From Flavobacteriaceae bacterium PS02336 (GTDB taxonomy: Bacteria > Bacteroidota > Bacteroidia > Flavobacteriales > Flavobacteriaceae): DNA of 64,000 bases. The notes beneath the pieces are model-generated. The model had not been told where the DNA came from and did not search any database. It saw only the letters and a list, made by a program, of their open reading frames with translations. Position 1 is the first letter of the stretch. Each line of letters starts with the position of its first letter. Made by a program: the position numbers and the translations under genes. This document shows positions 17,493 to 25,472 of this stretch, one piece after another. Location of the stretch: the NCBI GenBank assembly GCA_029960065.1, contig JASCOF010000001.1, positions 248,001 to 312,000 of the forward strand, given 5' to 3'.

Positions 17493-17509
17493 TTATTTAG
17501 AATAAATAA
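17493..17509. promoter_or_regulatory. Putative metal-regulator operator, copy 4 (perfect)
   Basis: TTATTTAGAATAAATAA: TTATTTA and TAAATAA are perfect reverse complements around GAA. It lies 8 bases downstream of the -7 box of the 772-aa receptor gene. Confidence 0.6.
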
Positions 17510-17517
17510 AAACAATG

Positions 17518-17525
17518 CAAATGTA
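17518..17525 (-). promoter_or_regulatory. Putative -7 box of the 772-aa receptor
   Basis: TACATTTG on the minus strand (TAnnTTTG), followed by CATTGTTTTTATTT, shared almost exactly with the 809-aa receptor promoter. Confidence 0.55.
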
Positions 17526-17687
17526 AATATTATATTTTCTTGAACAAACATTATTTTTAAGGATTTTATAAGCGTTTGTTAAGAATTTTTTAAGGAAAGA
17601 AAGAGGGACTTTTAATTTTAATTGGTAAAGAAATTGGAGTTTTTGTGAAAAAAGAAGAAAGTAGAATGCTTCCCCTGAAAAAAGCCT

Positions 17688-17695
17688 TAATTTTG
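17688..17695 (+). promoter_or_regulatory. Putative -7 box of the MFS gene
   Basis: TAATTTTG, followed by CAGTC, about 20 bases before the ATG. I see no convincing -33 element. Confidence 0.5.
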
Positions 17696-17714
17696 CAGTC
17701 TGAAAAACAACTTC

Positions 17715-18875
17715 ATGATTTTACCTTTTTTTAAAAAAATTCAGAATACGCCTAGAGGATATCGTATTGCAAATACAGTTTTTTTCTTTCTTTCCGGTTT
17801 TGGATATTCTTCTTGGGTTTCTAGAATTCCACACATACAAGCTCAATTGCATTTAACTGAAGCTCAGTTTGGAGCTGTTTTATTTGCTTTTCCAATTGGT
17901 TTGATGCTTACAATGCCGTTTACAGGAAAATTATTAAACAAATATAGCAGTCGTTATATTATGCTTTTGGGTGCAATTATGTTCAACATTGTACTGTCTC
18001 TTCCCGGATTAGTGGCTTTTGTATGGCAGCTGGTTATTGTACTTTTAATTTTTGGTGCTTCTCGTAATATTTTCAATTTATCGATTAACGCGCAGTCTCT
18101 TGAAGTGCAGAAATTATATCCAAAGTCTATTATTACCCGATTTCATGCAGTTTGGAGTATTGCCGTTTTTTCAGGAGCTGGTTTAGGTTATGTAATGGTA
18201 ACGCAGAAAATTGCGCCATCGCATCACTTATTAGGAGTGAGTGTTTTTATGCTCGCGCTTACGGCTTGTTTTTACCCAATGAGTATTCATAACGAGCCTG
18301 TTCCGGTTAAAAAGAAATTCTTTTCGATGCCAGAAAAAAACTTGGTAAAGTTTGCCTTGATTTGTTTTGTTTCGATGGCCTGCGAAAATACGATGTACGA
18401 TTGGAGCGGTATTTACTTCGAAAATATTCTAAAAGCTTCTCCAAAATTAACCAGTGCAGCATTTGTATTTTTTGCTTCGGCGGTGACTTTGGGACGTATT
18501 TTTGGTGATTATGGTGTAATGAAATTTGGAACCAAAAAAATCCTGCTTTACAGCGGTATTTTAATCACATTAGGTTTCGGAATTTGTTTTATACTGCCGT
18601 ATGCTTATCCAACTATTTTCGGTTACGTTTTAATCGGATTTGGGGTTTCCTGCGTGGTTCCATTAGTCTTTAGTATTGCTGGAAGATCTTCAAAATTAAG
18701 CAGTGGTTCTGCCTTAACTTCGATTTCTACAATTGGTTATCTTGGATTTTTATTAGTGCCGCCAATGGTTGGTTTTATCTCTGAATATCTAAGCATGAAA
18801 TGGGCATTTTTGATTATGGCACTTCTAGGAATTATGATGATTTTTATGGTGAATAAAATCGGGGAGAATGAGTAG
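17715..18875 (+). CDS. MFS transporter
   Basis: 386 aa with about twelve hydrophobic segments in two six-helix halves. The N-terminal half has the GFGYSSWVSRIPHIQ start and a cytoplasmic loop like MFS motif A between TM2 and TM3 (GKLLNKYSSRYIML). It resembles small MFS permeases annotated as fucose-permease-like or drug exporters; the substrate is unknown. It stands divergently from the iron block, but no copy of the shared operator precedes it, so co-regulation is not supported. Confidence 0.88.
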   Translation: MILPFFKKIQNTPRGYRIANTVFFFLSGFGYSSWVSRIPHIQAQLHLTEAQFGAVLFAFPIGLMLTMPFTGKLLNKYSSRYIMLLGAIMFNIVLSLPGLVAFVWQLVIVLLIFGASRNIFNLSINAQSLEVQKLYPKSIITRFHAVWSIAVFSGAGLGYVMVTQKIAPSHHLLGVSVFMLALTACFYPMSIHNEPVPVKKKFFSMPEKNLVKFALICFVSMACENTMYDWSGIYFENILKASPKLTSAAFVFFASAVTLGRIFGDYGVMKFGTKKILLYSGILITLGFGICFILPYAYPTIFGYVLIGFGVSCVVPLVFSIAGRSSKLSSGSALTSISTIGYLGFLLVPPMVGFISEYLSMKWAFLIMALLGIMMIFMVNKIGENE

Positions 18876-18886
18876 TTTTTTTTTAA

Positions 18887-18925
18887 GTTGCTAAGATTCT
18901 GAGGTTCTGAGATTCTGAGGTTTTG
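18887..18925. repeat. Short period-8 repeat of NNNCTRAG type
   Basis: GCTAAGATTCTGAGG followed by TTCTGAGATTCTGAGG, one member of a family of about 8-bp period repeats seen in several intergenic regions here. In this place I see no matching opposite arm. Confidence 0.5.
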
Positions 18926-18964
18926 CTGCGAAGACGTTAACGAAAATTCTTTTTTAGTGATTTA

Positions 18965-19216
18965 AAATTCCTTTAGAAATAAATAATTCTGTAGCAACGG
19001 ATTTTATTATTTTATTCCAAAAATTGGTCTAACCTATGGCTCTTTAAAAACAACTTCTAAAATTAACCGGATTAAAATCCGGCTCTACAAAATTGCTCGA
19101 ACCTATGGTTCTTTTTTCTAGATTTGAAATTCCGTAGGAATGAATTATTTTGTAGCAACGGATTTTAATCCGTTGAAGGACAAACGTAAGGTGAATAAAA
19201 AGTTCCTTAGGAATGG
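18965..19216. repeat. Degenerate dispersed repeat (TAGCAACGGATTTTA family)
   Basis: The gene-free stretch after the MFS gene holds two direct copies of a ~42-bp unit ending GTAGCAACGGATTTTA (18965-19006 and 19126-19167), a third partial copy at ~19203, ACCTATGG words at ~19032 and ~19101, and a palindrome CCGGATTAAAATCCGG at 19067-19082. It looks like decayed copies of a dispersed repeat. No ORF is visible. Confidence 0.6.
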
Positions 19217-19229
19217 TAAATTTTGCAAT

Positions 19230-19706
19230 CTACTTCTTCGTCATTACAAACTTCTCCGAACTCGGTTTACCATTTAAATTCCCAGAAATCTCCGCTGTCA
19301 AAGTATTATTTGCCCCTTTTGTATAAGTGATTTTTTGAGGATAATCGTGTTTGGCATTTTCAAAAACCAATTGTTTATCTGATTCAGAAGTAGAAGGGAA
19401 GAAAACAGGTTTGTCCTCATTTTGCCCTTTTACAGTAGCTTTGTAGGTTAATGTTTCTCCTAATTGAGCTAGTACAATAGTTTCAAAATGCAAAGTATCT
19501 TTTCCTTTAATAAAATAAGAAGAAGCACTGAAGGTACTGTCGTTCAGTTTTTGCCAGTTTTCAGAAAGAATCCCTTCTGGAGAAGTATTTTCCCAGTTAC
19601 CAATAAGCCAATCTGCTACTTTGATTTTATCTTTTTCTACAGATTCTTTTTTCTGGCATGAAACGAAAGCGATTATAAGTGCAATAAGAGTAATTTTCTG
19701 AAACAT
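19230..19706 (-). CDS. DUF6265-like lipoprotein
   Basis: 158 aa. A short hydrophobic N-terminus ends in a lipobox (AFVSC, Cys 17) followed by QKKESVEKDK, so it is probably lipidated. The body WLIGNWENTSPEGILSENW, then SYFIKGKDTLHFETI, then VFENAKHDYPQKITYT fits the lipocalin-like DUF6265 family found widely in Flavobacteria. Function not known. Isolated gene. Confidence 0.75.
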   Translation of the reverse strand: MFQKITLIALIIAFVSCQKKESVEKDKIKVADWLIGNWENTSPEGILSENWQKLNDSTFSASSYFIKGKDTLHFETIVLAQLGETLTYKATVKGQNEDKPVFFPSTSESDKQLVFENAKHDYPQKITYTKGANNTLTAEISGNLNGKPSSEKFVMTKK

Positions 19707-19833
19707 ATTTTATAAGGTTTTGATTGTACTAATGTATGAAAAAAAAAGTTTGCCACAACTCGACCGAAGGGAACAGGCGAAGCAATTCCATGAATTTTTA
19801 CGAATTAATTTTGAAAATTGTAGTGTAAATGTT

Positions 19834-20029
19834 TGCCACAGATTAAAAGGATTAAAATGATTTTGTTTCCCGCAGATTCGGCAGATTTATCAGATTTAGT
19901 TTGGAATTTAAGATAAAAAATCAGCTGAATCTGCCGAATCTGCGGGAGAAAAATTTGTGTAGATTAGTGTAATTAGTAGCAAAAACAAACAGATTAAAAG
20001 AATTATTTTAATCCTTTTAATCTGTGGCA
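19834..20029. repeat. Two-tier perfect hairpin between DUF6265 and topB genes
   Basis: An outer perfect 25-bp stem (19834-19858 with 20005-20029, starting TGCCACAGATTAAAAGG) encloses an inner perfect 19-bp stem (CCCGCAGATTCGGCAGATT, 19869-19887, with 19928-19946). Both tiers consist of internally repetitive GATT-containing words. It would act as a strong structured terminator at the 3' end of topB. No coding potential. Confidence 0.85.
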
Positions 20030-20037
20030 AAAAAAAC

Positions 20038-22341
20038 TTAAACGCTCGAACTTAAAATAGCGTAAACCAATTCTTTCGTAGGTTTTTGATCTTGAAGTTT
20101 AGCTCGAACTTCATCAAAAGTCACTTTAAAATCACAACCCGATTTATATTCAGCACAGCCGTATGCCGTTTTGCCTTTTAAAATTGTTCCTTTTTTACAT
20201 TTCGGACACGTTAAAGAATCTGATGTTTCTTTTACTGCTTTTTTAACTTCGGTTTTCTTCGGTTCTAATTTGAGTTTATAATTTTCCTCAAAACGAATCA
20301 AACCTTCAACAGTTCCAGCATCAGTTTTAAAGCCTTTTATATTTACTGTTGAACCTTTTTGAATTAATCTTAAATATTGACTTTCCGTGATTTTTTTATC
20401 ACAGAAAACATAAGGCAGTACAAAATCACAACCCGATTTGTATTCGCTGCATCCAAAAGCCGATTTCCCTTTTATGAAATTTCCTTTTTGGCATTTTGGA
20501 CAGGTTTCTGCTAAAATTCCTGCAGCTTTCTTTTTCTCCGCTTTAACAACTGGTTTCTGTACCGAAGCCGCATAAGAAATATTTGCTCGTGTAGTTTCGC
20601 TTCGGACTTCATAAACCAAAGATTCAACCATTTTTTTCATGTTTCGGATAAAAGCAGCAGCTGTAAAAGTGCCTTTTTCAATATCCTTCAGCTGTTTTTC
20701 CCAAGAACCAGTAAGTTCGGCTGATTTAATTAATTCATTTTGAATGGTATCAATTAACTGAATTCCGGCTATAGTTGGTAAAATCTGTTTTTTATTACGT
20801 ACAATATACTGGCGTTTAAAAAGCGTTTCAATAATATTCGCACGCGTTGACGGACGACCGATTCCGTTTTCTTTCATTAGTTCCCGTAAATCTTCGTCAT
20901 CGACTTGTTTGCCGGCTGTTTCCATTGCACGCAGTAAAGTTGCTTCGGTATAATAATTAGGCGGTTTGGTTTCCTTTTGGAGAAAAGAAGGTTCATGAGG
21001 ACCTTTTTCACCAACACTAAAACTCGGCAGTAAATCAGGTTCTTTTTCCTTCGCATTGGGATCTTCAAAAACTACTCTGAAACCTTTTTTAAGGATTTCC
21101 TTTCCTGTTGCTTTAAAAGTTACGTCGGCTGCTTTTCCAATTACTGTAGTGTTGGCAACGAGACAGTCATCGTAAAAAACAGCAATAAAACGTTTTACAA
21201 TAATATCGTAAACCTGCTGCTGATTATAAGGCAGATTGATCTCAATTCCTGTTGGAATAATAGCATGGTGATCGGTTACTTTTTTATCGTTGAAAACCTT
21301 TGGCGATTTTTTGATTTTCTTCCCTAAAAGCGGTTCTGTCAAATGAGAATAATTCGTTAGTTTCTGAAGAATCCCAGGCACTTTCGGATAAATATCTCCA
21401 GGAAGAAAAGTGGTGTCAACTCTTGGATATGTAATCGCTTTCTGCTCGTACAAAGTCTGTGCAATTTTAAGCGTTTCCTCTGCCGAAAAACCGAATTTCT
21501 GGTTGCAGTAAACCTGCAGACCTGTTAAATCAAACAGTTTGGGAGCGTATTCGTTTCCGTTTTTTTTATCGACAGAAACAATTTCGAAATCACTTTCTTT
21601 TACTTTTTCGGCTAGAATTTCTCCGTCTTCTTTTTTCAAAAAACGCCCTTCTTCATAACTGAAAAGTGTTTCTCTATATAAAGTCTGCAATTCCCAATAC
21701 GGCTGTGGTTTAAAGTTTTCTATTTCTTTAAACCTTTCCACAACCATTGCAAGAGTTGGTGTCTGCACGCGTCCAATCGACAAAACTTGTTTGTAACCGC
21801 CGTGTTTTACGGTATATAAACGTGTTGCGTTCATTCCGAGAAGCCAATCACCAATCGCTCTAGAAAATCCAGCGTAGAATAAATTATCGTAGTTTTCAGA
21901 AGGTTTAAGATTATCAAAACCTTCTTTTATAGCTTCAGTAGTTAATGATGAAATCCATAAGCGTTTTATTTCGCCTTTATAATGTGCTTCGTTCATTACC
22001 CATCGCTGGATCAATTCTCCTTCCTGCCCGGCATCCCCGCAGTTGATAACCAATTCAGCTTTTTCGAAAAGCGTTTTTATAATTTTAAACTGTTTTTGGA
22101 TTCCTGAATTCTGAACAACTTTGGTTTCAAACTTTTCAGGAAGCATTGGCAGATTGTTCAAATCCCAGCTTTTCCAGTGCGGTTTGTAATCGTTAGGTTC
22201 TTTCAAGGTACATAAATGCCCAAAAGTGTAGGTTACGGCATAACCGTTGCCTTCATAATATCCGTCATGTTTGGTGTTGGCTCCCAAAACGGATGCAATT
22301 TCACGTGCTACACTTGGTTTCTCAGCAATACAGACCTTCAT
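20038..22341 (-). CDS. topB: DNA topoisomerase III (type IA)
   Basis: 767 aa. An N-terminal TOPRIM domain (VCIAEKPSVAREIA, then CGDAGQEGELIQRW ~101-114) precedes the type IA core with catalytic Tyr305 in ITYPRVDT. Two C-terminal cysteine-rich repeats follow (CPKCQKGNFIKGKSAFGC at ~625 and CPKCKKGTILKGKTAYGC at ~715), the zinc-finger-like topo_C_Rpt modules. The enzyme cuts and passes single DNA strands to remove negative supercoils or decatenate. Odd: the usual DxDxE of TOPRIM reads D-A-G-Q-E here, with Gly for the second Asp. Own promoter region; not in an operon. Confidence 0.95.
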   Translation of the reverse strand: MKVCIAEKPSVAREIASVLGANTKHDGYYEGNGYAVTYTFGHLCTLKEPNDYKPHWKSWDLNNLPMLPEKFETKVVQNSGIQKQFKIIKTLFEKAELVINCGDAGQEGELIQRWVMNEAHYKGEIKRLWISSLTTEAIKEGFDNLKPSENYDNLFYAGFSRAIGDWLLGMNATRLYTVKHGGYKQVLSIGRVQTPTLAMVVERFKEIENFKPQPYWELQTLYRETLFSYEEGRFLKKEDGEILAEKVKESDFEIVSVDKKNGNEYAPKLFDLTGLQVYCNQKFGFSAEETLKIAQTLYEQKAITYPRVDTTFLPGDIYPKVPGILQKLTNYSHLTEPLLGKKIKKSPKVFNDKKVTDHHAIIPTGIEINLPYNQQQVYDIIVKRFIAVFYDDCLVANTTVIGKAADVTFKATGKEILKKGFRVVFEDPNAKEKEPDLLPSFSVGEKGPHEPSFLQKETKPPNYYTEATLLRAMETAGKQVDDEDLRELMKENGIGRPSTRANIIETLFKRQYIVRNKKQILPTIAGIQLIDTIQNELIKSAELTGSWEKQLKDIEKGTFTAAAFIRNMKKMVESLVYEVRSETTRANISYAASVQKPVVKAEKKKAAGILAETCPKCQKGNFIKGKSAFGCSEYKSGCDFVLPYVFCDKKITESQYLRLIQKGSTVNIKGFKTDAGTVEGLIRFEENYKLKLEPKKTEVKKAVKETSDSLTCPKCKKGTILKGKTAYGCAEYKSGCDFKVTFDEVRAKLQDQKPTKELVYAILSSSV

Positions 22342-22437
22342 TTTTCCTTTTCTTATTGAGGAGCGAAGTTAGTTTTTTTTGTTTTTGCCGCAAAGGCACT
22401 AAGACGCTAAGTTTTTTTGTTATGACTTTTTAAAAAA

Positions 22438-22476
22438 TAAAAAACCGCTGATAGCAATTCTTCAGCGGTTTTTTAT
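22438..22476. terminator. Bidirectional terminator hairpin
   Basis: Perfect stem AAAACCGCTGA / TCAGCGGTTTT with A and T runs on both sides, between topB (start side) and the small broken ORF, so it most likely ends the minus-strand transcript coming from the right. Confidence 0.75.
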
Positions 22477-22511
22477 TAGTCAATAAATTATTTCCAGCTT
22501 TGAAAGATTAA

Positions 22512-22647
22512 TTAAAAATCCAACTTAAAGTTGTGTTTGTTAATTTCATCAAACTTATTAGATTTTAATTTTATGTCTTTTAGTTTATCTAATTTTTGAT
22601 CGATTTTTACCAAATTTTACCTGCTTTTTAGCTTTACTGTTTTTCAT
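22512..22647 (-). pseudogene. Small lysine-rich ORF broken by a one-base frameshift
   Basis: From an ATG at 22647 the frame reads MKNSKAKKQVK and then soon stops; shifting one base in the following A-rich run continues as KIDQKLDKLKDIKLKSN and ends in KLDF at a stop. The 136-base span is one base more than 45 codons, so a single extra A would explain it. The intact form would be a ~44-aa charged peptide of unknown function. It may be a real frameshift or a sequencing error in a homopolymer. Confidence 0.35.
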
Positions 22648-22648
22648 A

Positions 22649-22750
22649 ATTATTTTCTTTTAATAAAAAAACCGTATAATTACCATTTGAATCAAATGGA
22701 ACAGGATTCATTTCTTGAGAACCATTCTTTAAATAATCAAAATTAAATCC
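22649..22750 (-). pseudogene. Relic of a protein-coding 3' end
   Basis: Open minus-strand frame without a clear start, reading NGSQEMNPVPFDSNGNY then TVFLLKENNYEKQ and a stop. Amino-acid composition is protein-like, but an in-frame TGA lies just upstream. It directly precedes the broken small ORF and follows the 134-aa lipoprotein gene, so it may be a leftover of a deleted or duplicated gene. Confidence 0.3.
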
Positions 22751-22759
22751 TCAATCAAA

Positions 22760-23164
22760 TTACCATTTAGTTGGAAAAATTAAATCAAATTTGGGTTCCT
22801 TAATAGCAAGTTCCCGACATTTTTTTTCAAATCCTATTTCATTAAACGGACCAAATATTGGTTTATCCTGAAAACCGCTTTCAGTTCTTTCGATAATGTA
22901 GTAATTGATTATTTTTCGGTTTATTTTTTCTGTAGAATTTTCTTCAAACGGATGCTGTTTCGAGTAAATGTATTTTGCATCATAGCCAACAGCAAAAACA
23001 TAGGCAGGAACCAATGTTTCCCCTTTTCTCAAAGATCGAGATTCAAATATATCAATCCACAGCGTTTCATAATCATCTACAATGGCATCGCTTCCATAAT
23101 CATACAAACCGAAACAGGATGTTAATACAATTGATATTAAAACTATAAAAATGAATTTTTTCAT
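22760..23164 (-). CDS. Hypothetical lipoprotein
   Basis: 134 aa. MKKFIFIVLISIVLTSC is a lipoprotein signal with Cys17. The body (VFAVGYDAKYIYSKQHPFEE, then KIINYYIIERTESG) loosely resembles DUF3997-type small proteins, which is a weak assignment. Rather low GC and lysine-rich, like its neighbours in this accessory zone. Function unknown. Confidence 0.6.
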   Translation of the reverse strand: MKKFIFIVLISIVLTSCFGLYDYGSDAIVDDYETLWIDIFESRSLRKGETLVPAYVFAVGYDAKYIYSKQHPFEENSTEKINRKIINYYIIERTESGFQDKPIFGPFNEIGFEKKCRELAIKEPKFDLIFPTKW

Positions 23165-23242
23165 GATTAGGAATACAAACTAAATTTTCAAATATTTTGT
23201 TTAATAACTTATCAGATCAAATAGGTAGATGGGGAGGGCGGT

Positions 23243-23809
23243 TTATTTTATTTCGGATCTCTTTTTTAAAATTAGTAATTGTATGGATAAAACAATCAGG
23301 GAAACCTGAAAGTAAAAACCCAATCCGGCATTCAGTTTTTCGTCTTGTAAAAGCTTTTTATCTTCCAAGTAAATTTCATCATTAAGCTTATTTACGAATA
23401 CTTTTATCGGTTTATAAATTTGCGTTGTGTTACTTGTCAAAGCAGATTTTATTGGGTAAACATTGCTTAAGTGATTGTTCTGAAAAGTCTCTTGTCTTTG
23501 AATTTTAGAATCTGCCAAATGTCCTTTGATTGTAGTATAAGTAAAATGGGAAGTAGAAACTCCAGAAGATTTTCTTTGTTCTGTAAAAGCAGTTTCAACT
23601 ATGAATAAATCACTTTTTAGATATTTTTCCGGATTGTTTAATGCTTTTAAATTTTCAAATGGCTTTGCGATACTTTTAATAGGATCTTTTTCTATGCAGC
23701 CATGAACCAATTGCGTAATAACAAGAACTAAACTAATTGCCAGATGAACCAGCAAAAAGTATTTCATAGCTTTGTTTTTTTGAAAAAAGGGATGTTTTTT
23801 TCGTTTCAT
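23243..23809 (-). CDS. Hypothetical two-TM protein (paralogue of the 192-aa protein at 35 kb)
   Basis: 188 aa. One TM helix near the N-terminus (~15-35), an extracytoplasmic domain (KPFENLKALNNPEKYLKSDL, then VFVNKLNDEIYLEDKK), and a second TM at the C-terminus ending LLILKKRSEIK. The same layout and motifs recur in the gene ending at 35147, so the two are duplicates. No known domain recognised. The stop of the upstream 143-aa gene lies 21 bases before its start; probably one transcript. Confidence 0.65.
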   Translation of the reverse strand: MKRKKHPFFQKNKAMKYFLLVHLAISLVLVITQLVHGCIEKDPIKSIAKPFENLKALNNPEKYLKSDLFIVETAFTEQRKSSGVSTSHFTYTTIKGHLADSKIQRQETFQNNHLSNVYPIKSALTSNTTQIYKPIKVFVNKLNDEIYLEDKKLLQDEKLNAGLGFYFQVSLIVLSIQLLILKKRSEIK

Positions 23810-23830
23810 ATTATTTTATGAAAGGCTTTT

Positions 23831-24262
23831 TTAAATCTTAAAAACATCAATTCCTTTGATCCAGAAAATTCCCGATTCTAAAAACTTAAGTTTTGTCTGT
23901 ACTATTTTATCACTTTTGTCTCTCGGGTTTTTAGTTACAAATCTGGCAACAGAATTATTGAAATCTAAAGTATGTTTTTCGTCCAAATCTTCTTTTTTGT
24001 CCGAAGAAAATGTAATTACATTATTTTTTGAGCTCCATTTTCCTTTTCCATATTTGTTGACTTCAGAAGGAGTTCCTTTGTCCATTTTAGAATAAGAATG
24101 AAATAGAAACGTTCCATCTGGGTTTAAAGTCAGTTTATATTCAATTTCATGTTTTCCTTTTTCGGAAAGTGAACGTGCATAATCACCAGAAAAATCATTG
24201 GATTGGGCAAATGAAATTACGAAGTTGAAAATTAGAATTAAAGTCGTTAGGATTAGTTTCAT
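23831..24262 (-). CDS. Hypothetical secreted lipocalin-like protein
   Basis: 143 aa with a signal peptide ending at SFAQ (~20). The mature part (SGDYARSLSEKGKHEIEYKL, then TLNPDGTFLFHSY, then KGKWSSKNNVITFSS) has the repeated strand pattern of small lipocalin-like or NlpE-like proteins that describe growth of a beta sheet with G-K-W. No catalytic residues seen. First of a probable two- or three-gene minus-strand unit. Confidence 0.6.
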   Translation of the reverse strand: MKLILTTLILIFNFVISFAQSNDFSGDYARSLSEKGKHEIEYKLTLNPDGTFLFHSYSKMDKGTPSEVNKYGKGKWSSKNNVITFSSDKKEDLDEKHTLDFNNSVARFVTKNPRDKSDKIVQTKLKFLESGIFWIKGIDVFKI

Positions 24263-24453
24263 TGGTTTTGTTTTGGCTGTTTTTTAGTTAGCTGATTAAG
24301 GAGCTTTTTCAAAATTAATGGGTTTAAAATTCATTTCCTTACGGGAAACCGTATTCTTGAAATTTTAATTTGAAAACTCATTTTTGATCAAAATATTTTG
24401 TGAGTTTTTTCTTTTTTAATTCTGTTTGATTATTTTCGTTGAAAATTAAAATA

Positions 24454-24573
24454 ATGGAAAAACTGATTAATGATTTTCAGATAGGGTTATTATTGTGGCA
24501 ATTGTTTCTACTGGTGCTTTTAGTACTAATAATTTACTTTTTTTACAAACTATTTAAAAAGGTACTCAAATAA
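24454..24573 (+). CDS. 39-aa single-TM microprotein resembling the N-terminus of ATP synthase subunit b
   Basis: Reads MEKLINDFQIGLLLWQLF, then a leucine/isoleucine-rich helix, then KLFKKVLK. The start resembles, from memory, the first residues of flavobacterial AtpF (MEKLINDFSFGLFFWQ) but the cytoplasmic stalk is missing. A good terminator hairpin follows 24 bases after the stop, which supports a real short transcript. Predicted to insert in the inner membrane. Function unknown; it could also be a by-chance resemblance. Confidence 0.5.
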   Translation: MEKLINDFQIGLLLWQLFLLVLLVLIIYFFYKLFKKVLK

Positions 24574-24596
24574 AATCACTATTTCAGTAAAACAAA

Positions 24597-24630
24597 AACC
24601 TCGAAACAATTCGAGGTCTTTATAATTTAT
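24597..24630 (+). terminator. Terminator after the 39-aa ORF
   Basis: Stem ACCTCGAA / TTCGAGGT, loop ACAA, with a U-rich tail CTTTATAATTTATT. Confidence 0.65.
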
Positions 24631-24701
24631 TCTTGCTTTTATTTACTGTCTTGGAATAATGCCCAATTGATTCATCTTTTGCTTTGTATAAAGAATAAAA
24701 T

Positions 24702-25082
24702 TTATTTTCTCATTGCCGTAAACTGCAATTTAAAGCTTTCCAGTTTAATTAAATAGAAAGTAGAAAACAACAGAATCCAGGCAATAAGTGTTAGAAGTAA
24801 GTTGGTAAAATCATAGCTTACAAATGCTGTATATTGACAAAAAAAGCCAAAAAACAAAAGCAGAATGAAATTATACAGAAAAGCATTTTTCAAACTCATT
24901 TTTAAACAGCCTGTTAGAAAATTCCAATTGGAGAGATAATCAGAAATTATAATTTTTGACGGATTTGATAGATCAATCACAACGTTTTGCGAGAATTCAA
25001 AAAAGACAATTACGGCTTCTTTTTTTACTGCATATTTAAAATTATTTTCATCTAATATTTGTGTGATTTTGTTGAGTTCCAT
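24702..25082 (-). CDS. Hypothetical two-TM protein
   Basis: 126 aa. The N-terminal ~60 residues are soluble (ITQILDENNFKYAVKKEAVI, then ISDYLSNWNFLTGCL) and two hydrophobic segments follow (~68-86 and ~93-112). The first part loosely resembles small sensor-like or YcxB-like domains, but I do not recognise a family. Single gene. Confidence 0.55.
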   Translation of the reverse strand: MELNKITQILDENNFKYAVKKEAVIVFFEFSQNVVIDLSNPSKIIISDYLSNWNFLTGCLKMSLKNAFLYNFILLLFFGFFCQYTAFVSYDFTNLLLTLIAWILLFSTFYLIKLESFKLQFTAMRK

Positions 25083-25197
25083 AGGTTTTAAATTAAAATC
25101 GAAAACTACATTTTTTTATAAGAAAAACACCTTAATTGCTAATTATTTTTTTTGATGAAATTTAGTACGTATCTTGCCGAAATAGATTATTACAATA

Positions 25198-25329
25198 ATG
25201 GAAACTGCCAATTTATATTTAGTAAACAGCTGTTTGATGTGCTTGATGTACACCTTATTGTATCTGCATGACGATACTTTCTTAAAAAGTTCCAAAGAGT
25301 TTATTCCTTTTGCCCTGTCACAACTCTAG
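25198..25329 (+). CDS. Possible 43-aa ORF in a gene-free stretch
   Basis: Reads METANLYLVNSCLMCLMYT and on to ALSQL before TAG. It is the only plausible ORF in the ~390 bases between the 126-aa gene and the GreA/GreB-like gene. There is no clear promoter or ribosome-binding sequence, and its composition (many Cys, Leu, Met) is not typical of conserved small proteins. Confidence 0.2.
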   Translation: METANLYLVNSCLMCLMYTLLYLHDDTFLKSSKEFIPFALSQL

Positions 25330-25472
25330 ACAGGGGGTAATCCATTTTCAGCTCATTTATTAATTTTCCATTTTCATTCCGGATAACGCGCCGCTGAATC
25401 CTATTGGGCTGTCAGATATTCAGTGAAGAGTTAAATGTCGTTACAGATTGAAATGGGACAAACAAGAAAGTC

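Noticed and set aside
20038..22341. Mobile-element topoisomerase
   Set aside because: No conjugation or integrase genes nearby, and the length and C-terminal repeats fit the chromosomal enzyme.
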